Positions 36,730-45,716 of a stretch of 58,277 nucleotides of DNA are shown one piece after another. Position 1 is the stretch's first letter. Every line of letters starts with the position of its first letter. The notes beneath the pieces were generated by a model. It was given only the letters and a program-made list of their open reading frames with translations, did no database searches and was not told the origin of the DNA. The stretch comes from Lysobacterales bacterium (GTDB lineage Bacteria > Pseudomonadota > Gammaproteobacteria > Xanthomonadales > SZUA-36). Where the stretch lies: assembly GCA_021648125.1 (NCBI GenBank), contig JAKITK010000014.1, positions 1-58,277 of the forward strand, read 5' to 3'. A program made the translations under genes and the position numbers.

Positions 36730-36799
36730 ATATTCTTCGTTTTAACCCTCTCAGTTTTACTTGCTGTTATACTCCCCATCCCGGCAGCTTGGCTGCCGG

Positions 36800-36995
36800 A
36801 CAAGTTTCAGGTGATGCCTGCTCAGCAATGAGCTTGAGCAGCATTGAAACGGGAAGCCGGTTAAAGTCCGGCACTGCCCCCGCAACGGTAAGCGAAGATT
36901 CGATACTTCAGAAAATAATTTTCTGGCCACTGGATTCATCTGGGAAGGCGTATCGTAGAATCATAAATCGCAAGTCCGGAGACCGGCCTGAATTT
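36800..36995 (+). ncRNA. Cobalamin (AdoCbl) riboswitch
   Basis: All core elements are in order: CAGGTG (36808), GGGAAGCCGG...AAGTCCGGCACTGCCCCCGCAACGGTAAG, then GGGAAGGC, and the closing AAGTCCGGAGACCGGCCTG (36972-36990). It senses adenosylcobalamin and switches off btuB when B12 is plentiful. A separate hairpin (CCGGCAG-CTGCCGG) precedes it at 36781-36799. The expression platform is described as a separate entry. Confidence 0.96.
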
Positions 36996-37006
36996 TATTG
37001 AACGGC

Positions 37007-37088
37007 AAATCGCGGCGGGCGATTTTGGTCAGTTTTTCTGTCCAAATCCTCCTCCCACTTGCCAATCGCGGGTGAGCGTAACGGAGGA
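37007..37088 (+). promoter_or_regulatory. Riboswitch expression platform with terminator-like stem and anti-SD
   Basis: AAATCGC (37007-37013) pairs with GCGATTT (37019-37025) and is followed by T-rich DNA, which could act as a terminator. Further on, TCCTCC (in 37047-37055) can pair with the btuB ribosome site GGAGGA (37083-37088). A second AATCGCGGG copy near 37065 could compete with the first stem. Pairing is by eye. Confidence 0.5.
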
Positions 37089-37093
37089 ATTCC

Positions 37094-38908
37094 ATGAAAA
37101 CCACTACCCTTAAAATTTTACCAGCCTCGTTGCTGGCGTTTGTGTGTTGCCCTGTGCTTTCTGTACAGGCAGAAGAATTATCGAATCAACAAAGCTATAC
37201 CAACGATATTATGCAGGTCACAGCATCCCGGATTGAAGAACCCGCGAAAGACACTCTCGCCAGTGTGAGTATTATCGACCGCACTGCCATCGAGTTATCC
37301 CAAGCCCCTGATCTGCTGGAATTGCTGCGTCTGCAAACCGGTATTGATATCGTTCGTTCAGGGCCGGCAGGCGCACAAACCAGTTTATTTATGCGCGGGA
37401 CTAATTCCAATCACACCCTGGTTTTAATTGATGGTGTACGGGTAAATTCGACCAACACCGGCTCCTTGGCCTGGGAAAACTTACCCCTAGCACAAATAGA
37501 ACGCATCGAAATTGTGCGCGGACCGCGCGCCAGCTTTTATGGAGCGGATGCAATTGGCGGGGTAATTCAGATATTTACCCGTGAAGCAAACCAGGCAAGC
37601 AGTCGCCTAAGTTATGGGAGTTTTGGCAGCAAAGAAGTCAGCGCCTCAGTGGGCTACCATCACGACTATAGCGCCTTCAGCATGACCGCAGACTGGCGAG
37701 ACAGTGGTGGGTTCTCTGCCCAAAATGAAAATGGTTTTGCCTATGACCCTGACAAGGACGGCTTTAATACCTGGAATGTTTCCCTGCGCGGTCGCTACAA
37801 TGTGTCTGAGGGTAGTTCTTTCCGCTATAGTTTGTTGTATACCGACAATGAAAATGAATTCGATCAGGGCATTTCCGACTCCCAACAGCGTGTACTCGGC
37901 CTGAGCTGGAATTTTTGTAGCCGCTGTGATTTACAACAGTCACTTAACCTGGGTTATACCAAGGACAATCTAAATACGCAGACTGCATATGGCGTCAGCG
38001 CATTGACCAGTGATCATTTATCCGCCGATTGGCAGGGGCGCTTAGATTTAGGCCAACAGCAGCTGACCTTCGGGCTTGATTTTGATACCGAAAGTGGTCG
38101 TAACCGGGATAATTACAATAACAGCCGAAACAATATCGCGGCCTATACGGGGCTTGATATTGAAACTGGTTTTGGTGATGGACAGTTTGCCCTGCGTCTG
38201 GATGACAGCAGTGACTATGGCAGTAATTTCAGTGGCAGTGCGGCCTGGGGATTGGCGCTTGGAGAAAATTTAAAACTCATTGCCAGCTATGGAACAGCGT
38301 ATCGTGCACCGACCATGAACGAGCTTTACTCTCCAGGTTTTTTTGGTTTATTCGCCGGTAAGCCCAACTTAAATGCGGAAACCTCAGACTCTGTTGAATT
38401 GGCATTGCGCTGGAATATATCCACCCGTCAAAACCTGGATATTAGTCTGTTCAGCACCAGAATTGATGAGATGATTGCTTTTGCCGGTGTAGACTTTCAA
38501 GCCATCAATATTAATCAGGTGAAGATAGAGGGTCTGGAAGCAGAATACTCCGTACAAACTAAAAACTGGCAATTTACGGCGAATGGCACCTTACAGGACA
38601 CCGAAAATAAATCCACTGGCGCCGAATTACTGCGCCGACCGCAACAGAAGTTTAGCTTGGTACTAGACCGTCGTTGGGATAATGGTGCATGGCTGGGAGC
38701 GGAAGTTTTCTATAGCGGCAAACGCGAAGACTTTGCTGCCACCCTTGCCAGTTACTCGTTATTGAATCTGCGCGCGGGGATGCCTTTGGGAAGTAGTTTT
38801 CGCCTTGAGGGCAGAATAGAGAATGCCTTGGATGAGTTTTATCAACCGGCCTTTGGTTTTAACGCTGCAGGTCGTGCATATTTTGTTAGCATTAACTGGC
38901 AACAGTAA
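37094..38908 (+). CDS. btuB: TonB-dependent vitamin B12 receptor
   Basis: 604 residues. A signal peptide ends near SVQAEE and a TonB-box-like region near NDIMQVTASR precedes the plug domain (SIIDRTAIELSQ...FMRGTNSNHTLVLIDGVRV...RGPRASFYGADAIGGVIQIFTR). A 22-strand barrel follows and the last residue pattern is aromatic (YFVSINWQQ). The riboswitch upstream makes the B12 assignment firm. It supplies periplasmic cobalamin; the BtuCD-like genes at 32592-34372 could carry it across the inner membrane. Confidence 0.95.
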   Translation: MKTTTLKILPASLLAFVCCPVLSVQAEELSNQQSYTNDIMQVTASRIEEPAKDTLASVSIIDRTAIELSQAPDLLELLRLQTGIDIVRSGPAGAQTSLFMRGTNSNHTLVLIDGVRVNSTNTGSLAWENLPLAQIERIEIVRGPRASFYGADAIGGVIQIFTREANQASSRLSYGSFGSKEVSASVGYHHDYSAFSMTADWRDSGGFSAQNENGFAYDPDKDGFNTWNVSLRGRYNVSEGSSFRYSLLYTDNENEFDQGISDSQQRVLGLSWNFCSRCDLQQSLNLGYTKDNLNTQTAYGVSALTSDHLSADWQGRLDLGQQQLTFGLDFDTESGRNRDNYNNSRNNIAAYTGLDIETGFGDGQFALRLDDSSDYGSNFSGSAAWGLALGENLKLIASYGTAYRAPTMNELYSPGFFGLFAGKPNLNAETSDSVELALRWNISTRQNLDISLFSTRIDEMIAFAGVDFQAININQVKIEGLEAEYSVQTKNWQFTANGTLQDTENKSTGAELLRRPQQKFSLVLDRRWDNGAWLGAEVFYSGKREDFAATLASYSLLNLRAGMPLGSSFRLEGRIENALDEFYQPAFGFNAAGRAYFVSINWQQ

Positions 38909-38919
38909 TTAACAAAGAA

Positions 38920-38947
38920 GGGGGCGGTGCTTGGAGGTGCCGCCCCC
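38920..38947 (+). terminator. Hairpin after btuB
   Basis: GGGGGCGG (38920-38927) pairs with CCGCCCCC (38940-38947). The downstream GTGTTATT is only weakly T-rich, so termination may be partial and allow read-through to apbE. Confidence 0.65.
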
Positions 38948-38993
38948 GTGTTATTGCAGTAAAATAGCTTGAACTAATTTCAGCACATGGCCT

Positions 38994-40085
38994 ATGTACA
39001 TGTTTAAAAAAACGATTTTTGTTGTTGCCTTAATATGCTCGCTCAGCGCCTGTCAAAAACCTGTCGAGCACGCGCAGTTTTATGTTTTCGGTACGCTGGT
39101 TGATATTACCCTCGCTGATGTAGACAAAGCCCAGGCACAACAAATATTGGCGCAGGTGCAGCAGGATTTACAACAGATGCATAATGATTGGCACCCTTGG
39201 AAAGCGGGGATGCTGGTAGGTATTAATCGGGCGTTTAGCCAAGGCCGTTGCGCGCCCTTAGACCAGAAACTAAAACAATTGATTATTGCTTCACAAAAAC
39301 TGGAACGGCAGACCGGTGGCAACTTCAATGCGGGTATTGGTGGCTTGGTTGCGCTCTGGGGTTTTCATACTTCCGACTACCCGATTCAGACACCACCACC
39401 ATCAGCGGTTGCCATCGATGAATGGCTGCAATACCAGCCGAGCACACAAAGTGTGTATTTTCAGGGCGATAGTGTTTGTAGTAGCAATCCGGCTACCCAA
39501 CTCGATTTCGGTGGTATCGCCAAGGGCTATGCGGTGGACCTGATTGTCGACAAACTAAAAGCCGCTGGTGTGGCTGCGGCGATTGTGAACACCGGTGGTG
39601 ACTTGCGGGCTTATTCTGAAGTTGAGCGCCAATATTGGCATATCGCTGTTCGCCATCCGCAACAGGGTTTAATCGGCTTGATTGAAATCACCGCGGATGA
39701 TGCCGTGTTCACCTCGGGTAATTATCAGCGCTATGTTGAGCATCAGGGCCAGCGATATGCACATATTCTGGATCCCCGCAGCGGCAGGCCGGTCAGTGAT
39801 ATTGTTGCAGTTACCGTGTTGGCTGCCAGTGGTTTACAGGCTGATGCTGCCGCCACGGCACTGATGGTTTCCGGGCTGCAGGGTTGGCTTGAATTATCTA
39901 AAGACCTGCAACTGGAGGCTGTACTGGTAGTTGATGAAGCGGGCAAACTGTACATGACCTCGGCGATGGAGGCCCGGCTGGCATTGTATGAGCATGATGA
40001 TGAGGACCCGCAGAACGGTGCAGATGCAAAACCAAGCACTGAGAAAAGTACTAACGGCAGCTGGGAAATTGAAATTGTAGAATAG
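38994..40085 (+). CDS. apbE: FAD:protein FMN transferase lipoprotein
   Basis: 363 residues. A lipobox SLSAC gives acylated Cys at about residue 20. ApbE motifs include FYVFGTLVDITL, GFGGIAKGYAVD-type (QLDFGGIAKGYAVD), IVNTGGDLRAY and YAHILDPRSGRPV. ApbE attaches FMN to Thr of flavoproteins such as Nqr and Rnf subunits in the periplasm. It follows btuB by 86 bp; the acidic tail (about 340-363) is unusual. An internal ATG two codons later is an alternative start. Confidence 0.93.
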   Translation: MYMFKKTIFVVALICSLSACQKPVEHAQFYVFGTLVDITLADVDKAQAQQILAQVQQDLQQMHNDWHPWKAGMLVGINRAFSQGRCAPLDQKLKQLIIASQKLERQTGGNFNAGIGGLVALWGFHTSDYPIQTPPPSAVAIDEWLQYQPSTQSVYFQGDSVCSSNPATQLDFGGIAKGYAVDLIVDKLKAAGVAAAIVNTGGDLRAYSEVERQYWHIAVRHPQQGLIGLIEITADDAVFTSGNYQRYVEHQGQRYAHILDPRSGRPVSDIVAVTVLAASGLQADAAATALMVSGLQGWLELSKDLQLEAVLVVDEAGKLYMTSAMEARLALYEHDDEDPQNGADAKPSTEKSTNGSWEIEIVE

Positions 40086-40090
40086 ACTTG

Positions 40091-40112
40091 GCCGGGTGGA
40101 CGTCCACCCGGC
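40091..40112. terminator. Perfect palindromic hairpin between convergent apbE and fadE
   Basis: A perfect 22-bp palindrome (half-site GCCGGGTGGAC) lies between the convergent genes and is followed on the plus strand by ATTATTT. It may end transcription from both sides. Confidence 0.7.
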
Positions 40113-40147
40113 ATTATTTGCGGATTACCTATGCGGGGATATGGTGC

Positions 40148-42610
40148 TTACGCCGCGTTGGCTTTTTCCGCAGGCAAGGCTCGTGCTGCTTTGATTTCGC
40201 TATGATCGAAATCATCCACCGCAATAACTTCCAGTCGTAAGGCACGGGCCTGCTTGAGGATCACGGCCTCATCCTGAGTAATCAGGTTTTGTAGCATGGC
40301 ACTCTGTAAGCGCTCTTCCCAGGTAAGACCTTCAATAGCCGCGCTGCGGATTGCCTTGATGAATTTTTTCTCTACAGGTGCTGCTGCTATGATGATGGGT
40401 AATGCAGTTTCCATTTTACCAATCGGGTGACCTGCGCGATCGGATGTGTACAATCCGCGGCAAAGGCGGTCACGGCTTTCAGAGGGTGTCATTAACAGTT
40501 CGGCAACTTTAGTACCGAGCTTATCAGAGGGTAGTTTTTGGCGGGCACCTAAGGGCATCACCAGTAATTTCAGGGCGAAGCCGACAGCGGCGTTCGGGAA
40601 GTTATCGACAATACCCCGCATGGCTTCCTGCAAGCGGTAGAGGGTGTCTTGCATAGACCACTGCAGTAATGGCAGGTCGGCAGCCGGCCGACCTTCGTCC
40701 TCAAAGCGTTTAAGGATGGCAGAGCCAATATATAAATGTGAAAGCAAGTCGCCTAGGCGGGCAGACAGGCGTTCCTTGCGTTTTAATTCAGCCCCTAGGG
40801 ACAACAAAGTGGTATCCGCTAAAAAGGCAAAAGCCGCGCTGTAACGACTAAGCTGCTGATAGTAACGCGTGGTTGCAGAACCTGCAGGTGCTTTTGCCAG
40901 ACGGCTACCACTGAGTCCTAATATTAGCGCGCGCACGGCGTTGCTAATGGTGAAACCGATATGTCCAAATAACAGTTTGTCGAATGTATCCAGCCGTTGT
41001 TCGTGGTCTTCAATCACGGCTGCTTCCATTTCCTTGAGCACATAGGGGTGGCAGCGAATCGCACCTTGGCCAAAGATAATCATTGAGCGGGTGAGAATGT
41101 TTGCGCCTTCAACCGTGATACCAACAGGCGCGCCTTGCCACATCCGTCCGAGGTAGTTTTTCGGGCCGAGAATAATGCCCTTGCCGCCGTGCACATCCAT
41201 GGCATCCTGAATGATTTGACGGGTTAGTTCGGTGGTGTGATACTTGGCAATTGCAGAAGGTACCGATGGCTTTTCGCCGTGATCAACAGCGACTGCTGTC
41301 GCTTTTGAGAGCGCACTAACGGTATATGTATTGCCGCCAATGCGTGCCAAAGCTTCCTGTACACCTTCAAATTTACCTATTGGCATATTGAATTGAGTGC
41401 GGATTCGAGTGTATGCCCCTGAAGTTAGGGCTGCCGTTTTCGCACTGCCGGTAGCACCAGATGGTAACGATATGGCTCTACCAACGGATAAGCATTCGAC
41501 CAACATAGCCCAGCCATGACCTGCCATTTCCGCCCCGCCAATAATGGTGTCGAGGGGAACAAAAAGATCTTTTCCGCGTATTGGTCCATTCGAAAAAGGG
41601 ACATTTAACGGGAAATGGCGACGGCCGATATCCAGCCCTTTAAGGTCTGAGGGGATCATGTTCAGGGTGATGCCGAGCTCTTTTTTATCTCCTAACAAAC
41701 CATCAGGATCGTACATTTGGAAGGCAATACCCACCAAGGTGGCATCCGGTGCCATGGTGATATAGCGTTTGTCGAAATTCATCCTCAGGCCAACTACTGT
41801 TTTGCCTTTCCATTTGCCCTTGCAAACCACTCCGGAGTCGGGAATCGAGGTTGCATCAGATCCGGCTTCCGGCCCGGTTAAGCCAAAACAGGGGATTTCA
41901 TCACCTTTAGCCAAGCGGGGCAAGAAATAGTTTTTCTGTTCTTCGGTACCGTATTTTAAAATCAATTCAGCTGGACCAAGAGAATTAGGTACGGAAACCA
42001 GGGTATTGGCAACCCCGCTAACGGTCGATATTTTCTCAATCACAGCTCGGTGCGCCAGTGCTGAGAAGCCTAGTCCGCCGTATTCTTTGGGGATAATCAT
42101 GCCTAAAAAGCGATGATCTTTAATGAATTTCCAGCCCTCAGGCCTTAAATCGGCCTCTATGTGGGTAAGATCCCACTCGTCGATCAAATCACAAAAGCCC
42201 TCAACTGGTCCGTCCAGAAAAGCTTGTTCTTCGGGGGTTAACTTGGGGGTTTTGCTATCTAGCAGTTTGTTCCAGTCCGGGTTGCCGGTGAACAAATCAC
42301 CTTCCCAGCCCACCGTGCCCGCATCGAGGGCGATTTTTTCGGTTTTTGACAGACTGGGTGTCATTTTGCGATAAATTTTCAGAAAAGGAGCGGACAGCCA
42401 CTGTTGCCGCATTGCCGTATTATTCAGGAAAATCGCGGCTCCCCCAAAAATAATTGCCAGCAACCAGAAACCAAGGTCTCCAAGGCCGCCGCTAATAGCA
42501 AACAGGACAATCACTGCAGCAATACCCAAGGACCAGGTTTGCAGGCTGATAGCCAAGAAAGCCGCGATTAGAGAGACTGCGAGCAGACAAACAAACATTG
42601 TTAAAAGCAT
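40148..42610 (-). CDS. fadE: Acyl-CoA dehydrogenase FadE
   Basis: 820 residues, matching the long gammaproteobacterial FadE (E. coli 814). It makes trans-2-enoyl-CoA in fatty-acid beta-oxidation. Two or three N-terminal hydrophobic segments (about 1-70) anchor it. The acyl-CoA dehydrogenase core has FGLTGPEAGSDATSIPD, and MDVHGGKGI with RMWQGAPVGITVEGANI. The DUF1974 C-terminal domain starts near 560. Divergent from the OGT-like gene, with a 365-bp gap. Confidence 0.95.
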   Translation of the reverse strand: MLLTMFVCLLAVSLIAAFLAISLQTWSLGIAAVIVLFAISGGLGDLGFWLLAIIFGGAAIFLNNTAMRQQWLSAPFLKIYRKMTPSLSKTEKIALDAGTVGWEGDLFTGNPDWNKLLDSKTPKLTPEEQAFLDGPVEGFCDLIDEWDLTHIEADLRPEGWKFIKDHRFLGMIIPKEYGGLGFSALAHRAVIEKISTVSGVANTLVSVPNSLGPAELILKYGTEEQKNYFLPRLAKGDEIPCFGLTGPEAGSDATSIPDSGVVCKGKWKGKTVVGLRMNFDKRYITMAPDATLVGIAFQMYDPDGLLGDKKELGITLNMIPSDLKGLDIGRRHFPLNVPFSNGPIRGKDLFVPLDTIIGGAEMAGHGWAMLVECLSVGRAISLPSGATGSAKTAALTSGAYTRIRTQFNMPIGKFEGVQEALARIGGNTYTVSALSKATAVAVDHGEKPSVPSAIAKYHTTELTRQIIQDAMDVHGGKGIILGPKNYLGRMWQGAPVGITVEGANILTRSMIIFGQGAIRCHPYVLKEMEAAVIEDHEQRLDTFDKLLFGHIGFTISNAVRALILGLSGSRLAKAPAGSATTRYYQQLSRYSAAFAFLADTTLLSLGAELKRKERLSARLGDLLSHLYIGSAILKRFEDEGRPAADLPLLQWSMQDTLYRLQEAMRGIVDNFPNAAVGFALKLLVMPLGARQKLPSDKLGTKVAELLMTPSESRDRLCRGLYTSDRAGHPIGKMETALPIIIAAAPVEKKFIKAIRSAAIEGLTWEERLQSAMLQNLITQDEAVILKQARALRLEVIAVDDFDHSEIKAARALPAEKANAA

Positions 42611-42975
42611 GGTTTTATCCTATTAAACTATCATCATATTGAAGCAAATTCGATGGCCTGAAATCAGTTAATTTTCATGCCAGCTACAGCTTGACCTTAT
42701 TTAATTATGTTCCTCTCGGTTTTGCTTGTCAATACGCTTGCGTATGGTGATTTTAAAGAGGATGAAAAACAAGTGGATAGGCATGCTGTAAGGTCTAAGT
42801 TTTAGCGATTTTGTATTTATCAGCAATATAAAGGTGGCAAGTCCGGGAGTCCATCATCTGTTTCTGGATATTTCTAGGTGATGGGGAGCTATGGTTTGTG
42901 TAATCCTATTGACAGCAACAGCGGCGCTAGCCACAATCTTACTTATGCCTGATTACCTCGAAAACTGAGTCGGAA
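42611..42975. other. Divergent promoter region fadE / SEC-C-OGT gene
   Basis: No gene. A small perfect inverted repeat, ATACGC-TT-GCGTAT, lies at 42732-42745 and is a possible operator for the fadE promoter. No recognised FadR or PsrA site was found. Nothing else stands out. Confidence 0.4.
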
Positions 42976-45048
42976 ATGACCAGCCTGAATGCAGCCTGCC
43001 CCTGCGGTAGTGGTAAAAAATTTAAGCGCTGTCACGGAAAAATTCCGTCGCCGGGCACTCCGGGCCGTACACCTCAGCAATTATTAGAGCATGCGCGGTC
43101 ACTGGCTGAGAGCGGCCAGGCTGATGCTGCTCTGCAGCAACTCCAACTGTTACCACCGGCACCCGCTCGTTACAACCTTGAGGTCAAAATACTCCAGCGG
43201 CAAGGTGTGGTTGGAATCGCTAAAGCTGAAAAAGTTTTAGTTAAGTGGCAGAAAAGTGATGTCCGCAATCCTGACCCGGTATACCGGCGCATGCAAATAG
43301 CCTGGCAACAAGGCCGCTTTGCAGGCGCGCTAAGGCTTACAGCTGACCTCGATGGGCGTACTCACAAACTGGTTGAGTATTACCGTGCGGTGGCTTTTCA
43401 ACTGGCGGGACAACTGGATGCTGCAATGGCTGCCTATTCAGCGGCGGTAAGCAAGCATTTAAGCTCTGGTCAGAATTCGCTCACTCAGGCTTTTGAGGCG
43501 GCAATCCAAATGTACGACACGGCAGGGGGTCAGTATCCGGGTAGTATTAGAAGTACAGAAGCGGCGCTGATCGATGCAACGGCTGAATATGAAGTAATGC
43601 GACAGGCCGCAGAAAACTGGTGGCAGCAGCGCCCGGATTTTTCCAGTCTGGAAGTGGCAGCGTTTGAGCGTTATACCAACGCCATGTATAACCTCGGTTG
43701 TCGTGATCAAGATTGTTATGGTCGCATGCACATTGCAACCCACTATTTCGAACGGGTTCTGCGGATGCAACCCGGGCATTTGTTTGCCAGAATGAATTGG
43801 TGTTTTCTGCATAATTACAGGGCGGACATTAGTGCGGCTGAAAATTCCCGGGCACATCTGCTCGCCGGTGCGCAGCTCAGCCGGCAGATAAGCCCGGTAA
43901 AAGATGATTTCAAGCCGTCATCAGCAAGCGGTCGACGCCTACGCATTGCTTATCTTTCGGCTGATTTCCATAAACACTCGGTAGCTTATTTTATTACCCC
44001 GGTGCTTGAGGCCCACGACCGTAAGCAATTTGAAATTTTTGCTTATCATAATAATGCTCTGGAAGATCACTGGACTCATCGGGCAAGGCGGGCTGTAGAT
44101 GTGTTTCGCAATGTTGCAAAATTAAGTGACAGCGCTCTATATCAGCAAATACTGGCAGATCGTATCGATATACTGGTTGATCTTAGCGGCTATTCCCGTG
44201 GTAACAGGGTTGCTGTGCTGGGCAGGCGGGCAGCACCGGTGCAGATTAGTTGGATTGGATATCCCGGCAGTACCGGGCTTGCAAGTATGGATTATCGAAT
44301 CGTCGATGAAATCACTGATCCAACACCAAGCGCAGATGCTTTGTGTTCAGAGACTTTATTACGCCTACCAAAAGTGTTTTCAGTGTATACCCCACCTGAT
44401 GATTTACCCGAGCCGGCAGTATCAGGTAAAGGTAAGCAAGATTTTGTTTTTGCGAGTTTTAATCATCTGTTAAAGTTAAACCCACCGTTACTCAAGCTTT
44501 GGTCTAAGATTTTGAAGGCGGTGCCGGGATCCCGCCTACTGATTAAAAGCCAGCTGTTGGATCGAATCACAGCCCGGCGGGATTTAACCGTTGACCTCCA
44601 AGCTGCAGGTATTGCTATGGATAGGGTTGAGTTGCTAGGCAGGCTTGTTAGCAATAGGGAGCACATGGAGTGTTATCGTAAGGCAGACCTGTTGCTTGAT
44701 AGCTTCCCCTATAACGGCACAACGACAAACTGTGACAGTTTCATCATGGGGGTGCCGGTGCTGAGCATTGCCGGTGATAGCCATTTGAGCCGGGTAACAG
44801 CCAGTCAATTAACCGCGCTAAATTTGCCGGAATTAATTGCTGTAGACGAGGATGACTATATCCATCAAGCGATTGACTTAGCTAACCAACCGGAAAAATT
44901 ACAGGCGTTGAGTAAAGACTTGCGTGAGCGGATGCAAAATAGCCCGCTGATGAACGCCGCTGAATTAACCGCAGATGTCGAGTCACTTTACCGACAAACT
45001 TGGGTACAATATACGCAGAAATCATTCCCTCCACAGATAGAAAATTAA
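42976..45048 (+). CDS. SEC-C zinc motif / TPR / O-GlcNAc transferase-like protein
   Basis: 690 residues in three parts. The N-terminus has a SEC-C zinc motif, CPCGSGKKFKRCHG (C8, C10, C19, H20), as at the end of SecA. Residues about 35-290 are helical, TPR-like. From about 325 the protein matches the GT41 (SPINDLY/OGT) catalytic region: YLSADFHKHSV (H332), QISWIGYPGSTGLASMDY, FASFNHLLKLNP and LDSFPYNGTTTNCDSFIMGVPVL. It probably moves a sugar from a nucleotide-sugar to a protein or carrier. The acceptor is unknown. The SEC-C motif may bring it to ribosomes or to SecB. A TetR gene follows without a gap. Confidence 0.85.
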   Translation: MTSLNAACPCGSGKKFKRCHGKIPSPGTPGRTPQQLLEHARSLAESGQADAALQQLQLLPPAPARYNLEVKILQRQGVVGIAKAEKVLVKWQKSDVRNPDPVYRRMQIAWQQGRFAGALRLTADLDGRTHKLVEYYRAVAFQLAGQLDAAMAAYSAAVSKHLSSGQNSLTQAFEAAIQMYDTAGGQYPGSIRSTEAALIDATAEYEVMRQAAENWWQQRPDFSSLEVAAFERYTNAMYNLGCRDQDCYGRMHIATHYFERVLRMQPGHLFARMNWCFLHNYRADISAAENSRAHLLAGAQLSRQISPVKDDFKPSSASGRRLRIAYLSADFHKHSVAYFITPVLEAHDRKQFEIFAYHNNALEDHWTHRARRAVDVFRNVAKLSDSALYQQILADRIDILVDLSGYSRGNRVAVLGRRAAPVQISWIGYPGSTGLASMDYRIVDEITDPTPSADALCSETLLRLPKVFSVYTPPDDLPEPAVSGKGKQDFVFASFNHLLKLNPPLLKLWSKILKAVPGSRLLIKSQLLDRITARRDLTVDLQAAGIAMDRVELLGRLVSNREHMECYRKADLLLDSFPYNGTTTNCDSFIMGVPVLSIAGDSHLSRVTASQLTALNLPELIAVDEDDYIHQAIDLANQPEKLQALSKDLRERMQNSPLMNAAELTADVESLYRQTWVQYTQKSFPPQIEN

Positions 45049-45633
45049 ATGGCAAACCCCGAAAAAACAGAAAAAGGCAAACTCACCGCATCCGACTGGG
45101 AACGGGGTGCGCTTGAATTAATCGCAGAGCAGGGAATCAACGCTGTTGCAGTGGAGTCGCTGGCCCGACGCATGGGTATAACCAAAGGTAGTTTTTATTG
45201 GCATTTCCCTAACAGACAGGCATTGATAGAGCAATCTTTGCTGCGCTGGCTTGAGCATGATGAACGGAATTTACAACTGCTTATGGATGCTATCGAGGAT
45301 CCGAGGGAACGCCTGATTCTTTTTTTCCGGCGTAGTACACAAGTTCACAAATTAACCCACGATGTATACACTGCGCTGTGTTTTGCCCCAGACCATCCTT
45401 TGGTTGAGCCCGTCCTGGCTGCAGTAGCGGAACGCCGTACCAGCTACTTGGCCAATGCTTTCTGTGAACTGGGTATGGACACTGAGAGCGCAAATTTTCG
45501 CGCTCGCCTGACATATGCTGCCTATGTAGGGTATTTACAATTAATGCAGCAAGAGCAAGCTCCGGTGCCTGAGAGTCCCGAGTTTGAAGCCTATTTAGAA
45601 CATGTGATTAAAACTTTGATTCCAACAGTTTGA
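45049..45633 (+). CDS. TetR-family transcriptional regulator
   Basis: 194 residues with a TetR helix-turn-helix (ALELIAEQGINAVAVESLARRMGITKGSFYWHFPNRQALI, about 20-60) and a helical C-terminal ligand domain. The ATG follows the OGT-like stop codon directly (TAAATG), so the two are one operon. It may regulate the OGT-like gene or fadE; neither is shown by a binding site. Confidence 0.9.
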   Translation: MANPEKTEKGKLTASDWERGALELIAEQGINAVAVESLARRMGITKGSFYWHFPNRQALIEQSLLRWLEHDERNLQLLMDAIEDPRERLILFFRRSTQVHKLTHDVYTALCFAPDHPLVEPVLAAVAERRTSYLANAFCELGMDTESANFRARLTYAAYVGYLQLMQQEQAPVPESPEFEAYLEHVIKTLIPTV

Positions 45634-45659
45634 GAGCGTGTTTTTGCAGGGTAAAGTGA

Positions 45660-45665
45660 TATAAT
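45660..45665 (+). promoter_or_regulatory. Candidate pckG -10 element
   Basis: TATAAT, about 52 bases before the pckG ATG, in the gap after the TetR gene. No matching -35 at 16-18 bp. The downstream region has a ribosome site (AAAAGGAATTCC). Confidence 0.35.
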
Positions 45666-45716
45666 GCCCGCTTGTCAGTGTAAATATATTTAGTCCGCAT
45701 TTAAAAGGAATTCCAG

